From contig NZ_QTJV01000009.1 of NCBI RefSeq assembly GCF_003412465.1, positions 496,001-560,000 of the forward strand: 64,000 nt of DNA, in the 5' to 3' direction. The notes below the pieces were generated by a model that was not told the origin of the DNA, searched no databases, and was given only the letters and a program-made list of their open reading frames with translations. Made by a program: the position numbers and the translations under genes. The stretch comes from Chitinophaga silvisoli. Its GTDB lineage: Bacteria; Bacteroidota; Bacteroidia; Chitinophagales; Chitinophagaceae. Below are positions 37,268-46,764 of this stretch, piece by piece; the stretch's first letter is position 1; each line of letters opens with the position of its first letter.

Positions 37268-40027
37268 ATGAGAGCAACCCTGGTTTTGTTACACTTATTA
37301 GTATGCCAATCATTATCAGCAGGCGCACAGGACTTACCGGATCAGGTAGCCCTGAGGTACGCCAGCAGGGAACCTGCGGAGACTGTCTCGCGTAAACATA
37401 CAGCCTATTACCTCGTAAAGTTCCGTGAATATCCCGGTGAATCACTGCATGATTATGGGGTAGTAAAATCATTGAGCCAGGTACATTTTATAATTAAGAA
37501 GACAAATTTCGATAGCTGCTTACAACAGCGCGTTGTATACGTGCTACCTGCCAGTGCTAACTGGAAAGCAAGTACGAATGTATTGAACTTATTGTCCCAA
37601 AAAGATAGCGTCAGCATCATTGTCACTGCCAGTGCTGCGCCGGCGTATTGCCGTATACTGCGACAGACCGGAACCAATTACATGGTATCTGTTCTTACTA
37701 AAGACTGGGATCATTTTATTCAGCAGTCTTTTATCTCCTTTGCTGATGTACAGCGAAAGGCATTTCCAGAACAAAGAATTAATTCCGCAGATCTTTCTGC
37801 GAATGCAATCAATACTGCTCAACAGGCTTACCCTGCTATCAGGGGTACTGATATTACAGTATCCTTGAAAGAAGATTTATTTGACACGACAGATCTTGAC
37901 CTTGTTGGAAGATGCCTGATGAATGAAAATGCATCGGCGGATTTTTCTTCGCATGCAACTATAATGGCTACCATGATAGCGGGTGCAGGGAATAACGGGG
38001 AAAAGGGATTAGGCGCTGCACCACAGGCAGTGCTATGCCCTGCGAATTATACTTATAGTTTACTGCCGGAGGATAGTGCGTATATGCATGCTTATAATGT
38101 ATCTATACAGAATCATTCCTATGGTACAGGAATAGAAAATTATTATGGTGCAGAGGCGGTAGCATATGATGAAGAAGTATTTCATTCAGATACTGTGCTG
38201 CATGTATTCTCTTCAGGTAATGTGGGTACCACCGGTGATACTACCGGGATTTATGCTAACCTGAATGGTTTTGCAAACCTGACGGGCACCTTTAAGCAGG
38301 CAAAAAATGTACTGGTTGTAGGTGCTACTGACGATTCCTTGCATGTACCCGGAATCAGTTCGAAAGGGCCCGCATATGATGGGCGGATCAAACCTGAATT
38401 AGTAGCGTTTGGAATAGATGGTTCTTCAGGATCAGCCGCATTGACAAGCGGTGTTTCCGCACTCTTACAACAGGCATATAAACAGGTATATCATACCATG
38501 CCTTCGGCTGCATTGATAAAGGCAATTCTGATTAACAGTGCCAGTGGAAACGCTATCAGCTATAGCGCTGGTTTTGGTAGTCTCCATGCATTGCATGCGC
38601 TACAGGCACTGGAACAGCAACATTTTTTACGCGGCACAGATCATGGAACATTCACGATACAGGTACCCGCCGGTGTGCAAAAATTAAAAGTAAGCCTGGT
38701 ATGGAACGATCCTCCTGCAGCAGCAAATGCAGTGAGGGCGCTGGTCAATGACCTGGACCTGACAGTACATGTAAATGGGAGTGTTTATTTTCCCTGGGTA
38801 TTATCTGCTGCGCCTGTATCAGATTCCCTGGCTGCAGCCCCGCATCGCGGCCGTGATAGTCTGAATAATGTAGAACAGGTTACAATAGACAATCCGGCTG
38901 CAGGTGCGGTACAGATCCAGGTAGCTGCGCATCATTTAGAGGTACCTGATCAGGCTTTTTATATTGCTTACAGCTATGAGTTCAAAAACTCGTTTGAATG
39001 GCAAAATCCGGGAGCTAAAGAGGTAATAGTTGCCGGTAACCCGGTGCCCATTCCCTTACGATGGCGTTCGAATATAACAGCGAAAGGAGATTTGTCCTGC
39101 AGTTATGATAAAGGAGTAAGCTGGCAAAACATCGCAACTCAATTAAATACCGGTACAGGCTTATATTATTGGACCATTCCGGATACTTTCTGCACTGCAT
39201 TGTTAAAATATACAACGCCGGATACCTCCTTTGTGAGTGATACATTTTATCTCTCGCCACGCCTTTCTTTACAGACAGGTTATGATTGCGGAGACAGTGC
39301 GATGATCTTCTGGAACAAGCTGCAAAATGCAGGGGCTTATCAGCTGTATAATATGGGTAATACTTATCTTCTCCCCTACACGCAAACTGTAGATACCTTT
39401 CTTTCGCTTTCTGCTGCTGCCGGTTCTGCTTATTATGCGGTGAGTCCATTGCATGCTGAGGGATGGGCAGGATTAAAAAGCTATGCCACCAATTACCAGT
39501 TGCAAGGCACGGGGTGTTATTTCAAAAGTCTGCTGGCGAATGAAACATCATCCGGAAATGTATCATTGGTGTTAACCTTAGGTACTACCTGGCATATCAG
39601 TGAAGTGTACTGGGAGCGATTATCAGGAAAGGATTACGTGACCATTGGCAGCAGTACTGTCAGCACTGCTACCTCTTATACAACCGAAGATGAAAATGCA
39701 CCGGAGGGACTGCTTTATTACAGGGTCAGGCTCGTAACTGATAATGGAACCCAACTCTACTCCGACCCTGTGGCCGTTTACCTGCTGAAACAGCATGCAC
39801 ACCTGATCTTTCCAAATCCTGCCACCACGGTGGTGAACGTAGTCAACAAAAGTATGAGCAACATGCAGCTGCAGTTGTTTGATATCAGTGGCAGACTGGT
39901 CATGACTAAAACCCTGTCTAACCTGCAGGAAACGGTGTCTGTCGAACAATTATCGCCGGGTGTCTATACCTGCGTATTATATGATGATGGCAGGAAGGTG
40001 TTCTCTACCAAGCTGGTAAAACTCTAA
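37268..40027 (+). CDS. Subtilisin-like (S8) protein with degenerate active site and T9SS sorting domain
   Basis: 919 aa from ATG 37268 (MRATLVLLHLL ... SAGAQ signal peptide). The S8 domain (about 185-470) aligns well, but key residues are changed. Where subtilases have the catalytic Asp of DTG, it has Glu202 (LKEDLF). His229 (SSHATIM, for SHGTHV) and Ser387 (DGSSGSAA, for GTSMAAP) are kept in place, and oxyanion Asn318 (SSGNVG) is present. A beta-sandwich region follows (480-830). The C-terminal 80 residues (FPNPATTVVNVVN ... LSPGVYTCVLYDDG) form a T9SS sorting domain. It may be a weak or inactive protease. Confidence 0.88.
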   Translation: MRATLVLLHLLVCQSLSAGAQDLPDQVALRYASREPAETVSRKHTAYYLVKFREYPGESLHDYGVVKSLSQVHFIIKKTNFDSCLQQRVVYVLPASANWKASTNVLNLLSQKDSVSIIVTASAAPAYCRILRQTGTNYMVSVLTKDWDHFIQQSFISFADVQRKAFPEQRINSADLSANAINTAQQAYPAIRGTDITVSLKEDLFDTTDLDLVGRCLMNENASADFSSHATIMATMIAGAGNNGEKGLGAAPQAVLCPANYTYSLLPEDSAYMHAYNVSIQNHSYGTGIENYYGAEAVAYDEEVFHSDTVLHVFSSGNVGTTGDTTGIYANLNGFANLTGTFKQAKNVLVVGATDDSLHVPGISSKGPAYDGRIKPELVAFGIDGSSGSAALTSGVSALLQQAYKQVYHTMPSAALIKAILINSASGNAISYSAGFGSLHALHALQALEQQHFLRGTDHGTFTIQVPAGVQKLKVSLVWNDPPAAANAVRALVNDLDLTVHVNGSVYFPWVLSAAPVSDSLAAAPHRGRDSLNNVEQVTIDNPAAGAVQIQVAAHHLEVPDQAFYIAYSYEFKNSFEWQNPGAKEVIVAGNPVPIPLRWRSNITAKGDLSCSYDKGVSWQNIATQLNTGTGLYYWTIPDTFCTALLKYTTPDTSFVSDTFYLSPRLSLQTGYDCGDSAMIFWNKLQNAGAYQLYNMGNTYLLPYTQTVDTFLSLSAAAGSAYYAVSPLHAEGWAGLKSYATNYQLQGTGCYFKSLLANETSSGNVSLVLTLGTTWHISEVYWERLSGKDYVTIGSSTVSTATSYTTEDENAPEGLLYYRVRLVTDNGTQLYSDPVAVYLLKQHAHLIFPNPATTVVNVVNKSMSNMQLQLFDISGRLVMTKTLSNLQETVSVEQLSPGVYTCVLYDDGRKVFSTKLVKL

Positions 40028-40046
40028 TGGTCCTGATGGAAATGCA

Positions 40047-40076
40047 AAAGGGCCAGAGCGATGCTCCGGCCCTTTA
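40047..40076. terminator. Bidirectional terminator
   Basis: A 12-bp stem with one mismatch (AAGGGCCAGAGC / GCTCCGGCCCTT) between the convergent subtilase and lpdA genes. Confidence 0.75.
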
Positions 40077-40098
40077 TATATAGCGCTAATACCTTCTA

Positions 40099-41505
40099 TT
40101 ACAGGTGGATCGCCTCACCATAAGCCACCTCGATCGCATCTTTTACAGATTCGCTCATAGTTGGGTGCGGATGGATTGAATCCAGTACTTCCTGGTAAGT
40201 AGTTTCCAGCTTACGTGCAGTTACTGTCTGCGCAATGATTTCAGTTACATTCGCACCGATCATATGCGTACCCAGCCACTCGCCGTACTTGGCATCGAAG
40301 ATCACCTTGATAAAGCCTTCGTTTGCACCGGCAGCAGTTGCTTTACCTGACGCAGAGAATGGGAATTTACCAACTTTCACTTCGTAACCAGCTTCTTTCG
40401 CTGCTTTCTCAGTATAACCTACAGAAGCGATTTCTGGTGCGCAATAAGTACAACCAGGAATGTTCATATAGTCGATAGGCTCAGGTTTGTGAGCATATTT
40501 CTTTTCATTGTAACCGATCGCTTCGATACAAACGATACCTTCCTTAGAAGCTACGTGTGCCAGTGCCTGACCAGGAACCATGTCACCAATGGCGAAAATG
40601 CCTGGTACATTTGTCTGATAGTATTTGTCTACCAGTACGCGACCCTTGTCGGTTTTGATACCCAGTGCTTCCAGACCCAGGTTTTCGATGTTTGCCTGAA
40701 TACCTACAGCACTCAGTACAACATCTGCTTCCAGGCTGATCTCACCGGTTGCGGTCTTAACTTTCGCTTTCACGCCCTCACCGTTTGCTTCTACAGCTTC
40801 AACAGATGCATTGGTCATGATTTCGATACCTTTCTTCTTGTAGATTTTCTCCAGTTCTTTAGAGATATCTTCGTCTTCAACCGGAACGATGCGCGGCATG
40901 AATTCAACGATAGTCACCTTAGTACCCAGGGTAGCGTAGAAATAAGCAAACTCAACGCCGATAGCGCCGGAACCTACTACGATCATGGATTTAGGTTGTT
41001 TAGGCAGTACCATTGCCTCACGGTATCCGATTACTTTCTTACCATCAATTTTCAGGTTAGGCAGTTCGCGGGCACGAGCACCGGTAGCCAGTACGATGTA
41101 CTTAGCGTCGTGTACTACAGCTTTACCGTCCTTATCTGTAACTTCTACCTGACCTTTAGCTTTCAGCTTACCAGTACCCAGCAGAACATCAATTTTGTTT
41201 TTCTTCATCAGGAACTGCACACCCTTGCTCATCTTGTCTGCAACACCACGGCTGCGCTTGATAACTGCATCAAAATCAGCGCTGCTTTCTCCTGCATTGA
41301 TTCCATAGGCCTTGGCATGCTGTATGTATTCCAGTACCTGTGCAGACTTCAACAATGCCTTAGTAGGGATACAACCCCAGTTCAAGCAAATACCGCCCAG
41401 GTTCTCCCTTTCAACGATTGCCGTCTTAAATCCCAGCTGAGAAGCACGGATAGCCGCCACATATCCACCGGGGCCACTACCAATTACGATTACGTCGTAT
41501 GCCAT
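40099..41505 (-). CDS. lpdA: Dihydrolipoyl dehydrogenase
   Basis: 468 aa, the E3 flavoenzyme that reoxidises lipoamide in 2-oxoacid dehydrogenase complexes and the glycine cleavage system. FAD-binding GSGPGGYVAA is at residues 9-18; the redox disulfide is GGICLNWGCIPTK (Cys40/Cys45). The NAD site is VGSGAIGVEFAYFY, the second FAD site GIFAIGDMVPG, and the C-terminal catalytic dyad HPHPTMSE. No E1 or E2 genes are next to it, so it probably serves complexes encoded elsewhere. Confidence 0.98.
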   Translation of the reverse strand: MAYDVIVIGSGPGGYVAAIRASQLGFKTAIVERENLGGICLNWGCIPTKALLKSAQVLEYIQHAKAYGINAGESSADFDAVIKRSRGVADKMSKGVQFLMKKNKIDVLLGTGKLKAKGQVEVTDKDGKAVVHDAKYIVLATGARARELPNLKIDGKKVIGYREAMVLPKQPKSMIVVGSGAIGVEFAYFYATLGTKVTIVEFMPRIVPVEDEDISKELEKIYKKKGIEIMTNASVEAVEANGEGVKAKVKTATGEISLEADVVLSAVGIQANIENLGLEALGIKTDKGRVLVDKYYQTNVPGIFAIGDMVPGQALAHVASKEGIVCIEAIGYNEKKYAHKPEPIDYMNIPGCTYCAPEIASVGYTEKAAKEAGYEVKVGKFPFSASGKATAAGANEGFIKVIFDAKYGEWLGTHMIGANVTEIIAQTVTARKLETTYQEVLDSIHPHPTMSESVKDAIEVAYGEAIHL

Positions 41506-41604
41506 AATGCTTAATTTTAATTAAAACTTGCCAAAGGTAGTAAAAAAAAGCGCAATTGCTAGTATGCTTATAAACAGGAGTAAAACAGTTGGCACGCTGA
41601 GCTA

Positions 41605-41638
41605 CAAAAAAAGCCCGGCCAAAAATAGCCAGGCTTTT
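41605..41638 (-). terminator. Terminator downstream of lolA
   Basis: An 11-bp stem with one G-U-type mismatch (AAAAGCCCGGC / GCCAGGCTTTT). On the minus strand it is followed by seven T. Confidence 0.85.
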
Positions 41639-41688
41639 CTTTTCTTCTTAATCGAAGATCCATCAATATTTTGCCGGTATCCGCTTTT

Positions 41689-42360
41689 CTATCGCAGATC
41701 CACCACTTCTACCCCTGGATACTTCTTAGGATCGAAACTAAATGTCGCATCCGTCAGGTTCGTATTAGGCGTGAAATTGGTAATCTCGTATGTATAACGG
41801 TTCCCGTTCTTTTCAAACATTTTCATCCTTGAAATGTTCTGATTTTTCTTGTCAATTGACACAATTACCTTGAAAACATTCTTGGACTTGTCGGTTGGTG
41901 TCATCTCAATATTCTGGTACACCTTACCTTTTTCAGTAGTTTCTGCATCCAAACGGTACAGATAATCCTTATCATAGAAGTTTGTGAACAACTTAGCAGG
42001 TGTGAGCTGTGTGCTACCCTGATCTACGTTATTGATTGTCACCTCATTAGCATCTTTCTGGTAGGTCCAGCTAGTTTTGTTATCGCTAATGATCTCCTGG
42101 CCTTCCAGGTTCACTTTATACTTGCTTCCTTTTACATATACAGTCCCTTTCTTGGAATCTGTCACGCTGTTGTTGCCGCCTTCTACTTTCAATACGAAGT
42201 TAGCTACAACAGTCTTGAAGGTTGAAAACTTCTTGCTCACATTATCCAGGATCACCTTTGCTTTCGGGTCATTCGCACCCAGGCTGCCTGTTTTTGTCTG
42301 AGCCATGCCGCTCATTGCTACACTCCCTGCCAACATGCTCATGAATAAAATTTTCCTCAT
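41689..42360 (-). CDS. lolA: Outer-membrane lipoprotein carrier protein LolA
   Basis: 223 aa. Signal peptide about 1-20 (GMAQ). The half-barrel pattern of LolA is evident: KVILDNVSKKFSTFKTVVANF, KKGTVYVKGSKYKVNLEGQE, ISDNKTSWTYQKDANEVTIN and ISRMKMFEKNGNRYTYEIT. LolA carries lipoproteins from the LolCDE transporter across the periplasm. It lies 108 bases behind ftsK on the same strand. Confidence 0.93.
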   Translation of the reverse strand: MRKILFMSMLAGSVAMSGMAQTKTGSLGANDPKAKVILDNVSKKFSTFKTVVANFVLKVEGGNNSVTDSKKGTVYVKGSKYKVNLEGQEIISDNKTSWTYQKDANEVTINNVDQGSTQLTPAKLFTNFYDKDYLYRLDAETTEKGKVYQNIEMTPTDKSKNVFKVIVSIDKKNQNISRMKMFEKNGNRYTYEITNFTPNTNLTDATFSFDPKKYPGVEVVDLR

Positions 42361-42468
42361 TACGGTAAGTTTTTTTATTGTTGTAGTAGTAAAAACAAAT
42401 GTTATGCCGGGACATGCCCGGATTGTTAAGATTGTGCCAAAAAGGCGGAAATTGCACCTTACGTGTGA

Positions 42469-45066
42469 TTAGAATCCCCCTCCTAAATCATTGAGAATCA
42501 TTTCCAGGTCCGTCTCGGTCTTCACATTCACCTCTCTTGCCTTACTTCCCAGGTTGGGCCCTACTATACCGGCTGCCTCCAGCTGATCCATGAGCCTGCC
42601 CGCCCTGTTATACCCCAGTTTCATCCTGCGCTGCAGCAAAGACGTAGACCCCTGCTGGTTTTGCACGATCACCCTGGCAGCCTCTTCGAACAGTGGATCC
42701 CTGTCCTGCAGGTTCACTTCCTTCCCTTCCAGATCCTTCTCATCCACATATTCCGGCAGGAGGTAGGCCTCGGGATAAGACCGCTGTTCTCCAATGAATT
42801 CGGCTACTCTTTCTACTTCCGGTGTATCCACAAATGCACATTGCAGGCGCACCAGTTCCCCGCCCAGTGATACCAGCATATCCCCCTGACCAATCAGCTG
42901 CTCTGCACCACCTATATCCAGGATAGTACGGGAGTCAATCTTGGAGGAGACTTTGAATGCAATACGTGCCGGGAAGTTGGCTTTGATGGTACCTGTGATA
43001 ATGTTCACTGAAGGGCGCTGGGTAGCGATGATCAGGTGAATACCTACTGCACGGGCCAGCTGGGCCAGGCGTGCTATCGGCATTTCTACCTCCTTACCTG
43101 CTGTCATGATCAGATCTGCAAACTCATCGATCACCAGTACTACGAATGGCAGGTAACGGTGCCCTCTCTGGGGGTTTAGCCTGCGCTGTATAAATTTACT
43201 GTTATACTCACGGATATTACGCGTACCTGCTTCTTTAAGCAGGTCATAACGCAGGTCCATTTCTATACACAGGGCATTGAGGGTATGAATAACCTTCTTG
43301 GTATCGGTGATAATCGCATCTTCTTCGCCCGGTAATTTTGCCAGGAAGTGCTTCTCGATTAGTTTATAGAGAGAGAGCTCCACCTTCTTAGGGTCTACCA
43401 GGATAAACTTCAGCTGTGAAGGATGCTTTTTGTACAGGAGGGAAACCAATAAGGTATTGATCCCCACAGATTTACCCTGGCCGGTAGCACCCGCCATGAG
43501 CAGGTGAGGCATTTTGGCCAGATCGGCAATGAAGTTTTCGTTATCAATCTTTTTACCGATAGCGATTGGCAGGTCCATGTTGCTCTGCTGGAACTTCTCA
43601 GAAGCCAGCAGGTTACGCAGGGATACCATGCTCTTTTTCACATTCGGTACCTCAATACCAATGGTACCCTTTCCGGGAATCGGCGCTATGATACGGATAC
43701 CGAGCGCTGACAAACTCAGGGCAATATCATCTTCCAGGTTCTTGATACGTGAGATACGTACACCGGCAGCCGGTACTATTTCGTACAGGGTGACGGTCGG
43801 ACCTACCGTAGCACTGATTTTCTGGATGGAAATATCGTAGTTCTTAAGGGTGCTGATGATCTGGTCTTTGTTGCGATCCAGTTCTGCAGCATCCTGCACC
43901 ACCTTTTCGGTATTATGGTTGTCAAGCAGTTCGAGAGACGGATGTTTGTAATCACGCAGATCCAGGGAAGGATCATAAGGATCCAGCTGTGCTGCTTCGC
44001 CTACAGAACCTGTGGTTTCTGCCAGCTCTTCTTCCGGTTCATCCTTACTTGGCTTGATTTCCCAGGCTACATCTAAAGGTGCATTATTCTTCCTGTTGCG
44101 GGCATTGGTTTGCTCCACCGTTTCTTCAATATACAATAACGGACCTGCATCCTCTTCTTCCTCTTCTATCTCCTCTTCAATTTCTTCCTCTTCCATCACC
44201 TGGGGCACCACTGCCAGCGGCAATTCTTTTTCCACCAGCTGCATGTCTTCCATTTCCGGTTCTTCAAGGGTAGGTACTATTACAGCGGTACCATTTTCTT
44301 TCAGTCCATTTTTACGTTTTGGATCTTTCTTCGCAGGAGCTACGGATACTTCCACATCATCAACTGCCCCATCCGGCATACCGGCCAGCTGTGGTTTAGG
44401 TGGTTTTGGCTTGCGCAACACCCATTTGAAATCCAGGTTGTACTTCCAGATAGACCATGCGAGACCAGCTACCATGAGGAGTAAAGCTGCACCTGCAGTA
44501 CCGAGGAAACCAGAGATCCACTTGCTTACGCCATCGCCCATAGCGCCCCCCCATGCAAAATCTGCAGCCGCAAGTCCGGCTATAAAAGCAGCAGCAGTGC
44601 TGAGGTACAGTAAACCAAAGAGAATATATTTAACATTGCGCCATACCCTGAATACCCGGCGGCCTACGATGAAGTTGACACCGAGAATAAAGAAGAGGAA
44701 ACAAAAAAGATAGGAAGCGACACCAAATCCTTTGTAAAAAAACCAGTGGGAAACGAATGCTCCCAGACGACCCAGCAGGTTCTCTACCTTTACAGCTTCA
44801 TTGTCCATGAGGAGAATGTTGGCGCTGTAACGGAATACCTTATCCTGGTCCTCCTGCCAGGTGAAGAGGTAGGAGGTAAATGCAATAAAACAGTAGAGGG
44901 ACAATAAAAGGGATATCACCCCCAATACTTTGTGGGTGCGCTCATCTTTTACCAGCTCCTTTACTTTTACCTCTGCTTCTTTTTCCTGTTTCAATACGTT
45001 GGGGTCATTAGCACGAGGAGGTTTCTTGCTTTCTGGTTTTTCAGTTTTCAGTTTGTTCTTAGACAT
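42469..45066 (-). CDS. ftsK: DNA translocase FtsK
   Basis: 865 aa. Four N-terminal membrane segments (about 48-210), an acidic/proline linker (about 225-345, with runs of Glu), then the alpha/beta motor: Walker A GATGQGKS at 526-533 (Lys532), Walker B VLVIDEFADL, and IIATQRPSVNIITG. The C-terminal gamma winged helix (about 800-865: TSLLQRRMKLGYNRAGRLMD) should read KOPS-like sequences. FtsK pumps chromosome ends at the division septum and activates XerCD. It precedes lolA on the same strand. Confidence 0.96.
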   Translation of the reverse strand: MSKNKLKTEKPESKKPPRANDPNVLKQEKEAEVKVKELVKDERTHKVLGVISLLLSLYCFIAFTSYLFTWQEDQDKVFRYSANILLMDNEAVKVENLLGRLGAFVSHWFFYKGFGVASYLFCFLFFILGVNFIVGRRVFRVWRNVKYILFGLLYLSTAAAFIAGLAAADFAWGGAMGDGVSKWISGFLGTAGAALLLMVAGLAWSIWKYNLDFKWVLRKPKPPKPQLAGMPDGAVDDVEVSVAPAKKDPKRKNGLKENGTAVIVPTLEEPEMEDMQLVEKELPLAVVPQVMEEEEIEEEIEEEEEDAGPLLYIEETVEQTNARNRKNNAPLDVAWEIKPSKDEPEEELAETTGSVGEAAQLDPYDPSLDLRDYKHPSLELLDNHNTEKVVQDAAELDRNKDQIISTLKNYDISIQKISATVGPTVTLYEIVPAAGVRISRIKNLEDDIALSLSALGIRIIAPIPGKGTIGIEVPNVKKSMVSLRNLLASEKFQQSNMDLPIAIGKKIDNENFIADLAKMPHLLMAGATGQGKSVGINTLLVSLLYKKHPSQLKFILVDPKKVELSLYKLIEKHFLAKLPGEEDAIITDTKKVIHTLNALCIEMDLRYDLLKEAGTRNIREYNSKFIQRRLNPQRGHRYLPFVVLVIDEFADLIMTAGKEVEMPIARLAQLARAVGIHLIIATQRPSVNIITGTIKANFPARIAFKVSSKIDSRTILDIGGAEQLIGQGDMLVSLGGELVRLQCAFVDTPEVERVAEFIGEQRSYPEAYLLPEYVDEKDLEGKEVNLQDRDPLFEEAARVIVQNQQGSTSLLQRRMKLGYNRAGRLMDQLEAAGIVGPNLGSKAREVNVKTETDLEMILNDLGGGF

Positions 45067-45181
45067 ATTCTATTGCGCTCCAAAATTAAGGCCACAGGTT
45101 GATATATTAAGAATTAATTTTCATATATACCTGAAAATAGCCATGCTATTGACCTGCAGCTGTATGTAAATTTATCCTTTT

Positions 45182-45237
45182 GGGGGCTTCGCCGCTGCGA
45201 TGCTAGGTTTTGCATAGCGAACTTCCATTATGCCCCC
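45182..45237. other. Structured 56-base element upstream of ftsK
   Basis: An outer GGGGGC/GCCCCC stem encloses a nested TTCGC/GCGAA stem and inside it ATGC/GCAT, with a TAGGTTTT loop. It has no T tail, so it does not look like a terminator. It is a candidate structured RNA, regulatory leader or REP-like element. Confidence 0.4.
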
Positions 45238-45262
45238 GCCGGTTTACCATGACAATTTCAGG

Positions 45263-45298
45263 CAAAAAAAATGGTTTTGCCGCTAAGCAAAACCATTT
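45263..45298 (-). terminator. Terminator of the alpha/beta hydrolase gene
   Basis: Perfect 12-bp stem (AAATGGTTTTGC / GCAAAACCATTT), 6-base loop, then an eight-T run on the minus strand. Confidence 0.9.
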
Positions 45299-45319
45299 CT
45301 ATCAATTTTATTTAATCAT

Positions 45320-46756
45320 TTATTTTTTCTCCGCTTCTTCATACAGTTTTGTCAACCACTTTATCATCGCTTCCATTACCGAAGGCCTGATTGTTTCATC
45401 CAGGGTGCCATACTCCTCTATCCTACAGGTAGTACATTGCTGGAACAAATGATTGAGTCCGGGAATGTTCCACATCGTCAGCATTTCATTTCCACCAGCT
45501 TTGAGTCCTTCCTGGATTCCTTTCAGGTTGCTGTCAGGTTCCGTTTCCACATCTTTAAGTCCATTTAATGCCAGCACCGGACATTTGATCTTTGCAAGGT
45601 AAGGACCCGGATCAAATTTCAGTAATGACAGGGCTCTTGGCCGGGTGTCTGCGGCATATACTTCCCGTATAAACTGCTGTTTGCCAGCTATGTTCGTACT
45701 ATCTCCAAAACGGTTGTAGATATGCCCCAGGTAAGTAGCGGCAATCGTCTTCCGGGACAGTGTATCCTTTTGATTGACCAGCACTTTCAGGTAGGGCTGG
45801 TAATAATCTTTATAATCCCTGATCCGTTCTTTTGAATCACCATAGGAAGCTGCCGTCGTTGTCATCCTGTTCAGGTATTGGGTTTGCCCGTCTACTCCAG
45901 GTGCCGCCATCAGCATCAGGTAAGCGATCATCCTGTCACTGGCAGCCACCATTTCAGCAACCGCACCACCTTCACCATATCCCAACAATCCAATTCCCAA
46001 TGAATCAATATCATTCCTGCTTCTAAGGTAGTCAAGCGCCGCCTGCACATCGTTGGCCAGGTTGCCCACACTGGCAGAGTCATAATTCCCGGTACTATTC
46101 CCTACTCCCCGCTGGTCAAAACGGAAGGTCGCAATTCCTCGCCTTACAAAATAATCTGCCAGCACGGCAAAGGGACGATGGCCAAACATTTCATTGTCCC
46201 TGTCCGGATGTCCGGCACCGGGAATAAGTATGATTACTTTAAAAGGATCTTTTCCTTTGCTACCTGGTCTGGTCAGTGTGCCACCCAGGAGCACTTTATC
46301 AATCTTATTTACAAATTTAATATCCTCTGTATCGTAGGCTACCGGCCCCTTAGGCGTTTGCGGACGTTCTATCTCCAGGTCATCTTCCTTCACTTCCTTA
46401 CGGGAGAAGTAAATGCTCACCCTGTTGTTCAGCTGGTAAAAGAATCCATTGTAGGTATTCCGGTTCGTCCATGCACCCATGAATACCACGCCGATGCGGG
46501 GGATGGAGAATTTAAGACTATCGCTGGTCAGGGCTACGGTATCTGTAAGCACAGGCGCATCTTCTTCGTCAGGATTCACCATCTGCCCGGTCCACTCACC
46601 ATTTTCATTGGTAAATGTGAGTACCAGGCGTTGCTTCTGCCCCTGCGGGGTCTTCAGAATTCCATACCACTTTCCGCTGATGTCAGGACCGGATTGTGCA
46701 AATACAAACCCTCCCAGGAATATACCCAGGCAGGTCAAAACCACAGATCTAAGCAT
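45320..46756 (-). CDS. Secreted alpha/beta hydrolase-fold protein lacking the nucleophile serine
   Basis: 478 aa. Signal peptide about 1-21 (FVFAQ). An N-terminal lipocalin-like domain (about 22-120, GKWYGILKTPQGQKQRLVL) precedes the hydrolase fold: ILIPGAGHPDRD (oxyanion loop), FRFDQRGVGNS, the nucleophile elbow and GLNHLFQ with the catalytic His. At the elbow, relatives have GHSEGG; this one reads GYGEGG, so the serine is replaced by Gly261 (codon GGT). The Asp region (NGLKDVETEPD) and His remain. It is 8 bases behind the DUF423 gene, in the operon aroK-DUF423-hydrolase. Confidence 0.88.
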   Translation of the reverse strand: MLRSVVLTCLGIFLGGFVFAQSGPDISGKWYGILKTPQGQKQRLVLTFTNENGEWTGQMVNPDEEDAPVLTDTVALTSDSLKFSIPRIGVVFMGAWTNRNTYNGFFYQLNNRVSIYFSRKEVKEDDLEIERPQTPKGPVAYDTEDIKFVNKIDKVLLGGTLTRPGSKGKDPFKVIILIPGAGHPDRDNEMFGHRPFAVLADYFVRRGIATFRFDQRGVGNSTGNYDSASVGNLANDVQAALDYLRSRNDIDSLGIGLLGYGEGGAVAEMVAASDRMIAYLMLMAAPGVDGQTQYLNRMTTTAASYGDSKERIRDYKDYYQPYLKVLVNQKDTLSRKTIAATYLGHIYNRFGDSTNIAGKQQFIREVYAADTRPRALSLLKFDPGPYLAKIKCPVLALNGLKDVETEPDSNLKGIQEGLKAGGNEMLTMWNIPGLNHLFQQCTTCRIEEYGTLDETIRPSVMEAMIKWLTKLYEEAEKK

Positions 46757-46764
46757 ACGTTCTT

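Noticed and set aside
40489..41514. 341-codon open frame opposite lpdA
   Set aside because: Antisense to a clear dihydrolipoyl dehydrogenase; no motif, no start context.
41528..41797. 89-codon open frame upstream of lpdA
   Set aside because: It overlaps the lolA terminator and the lolA 3' end on the other strand and shows no features.
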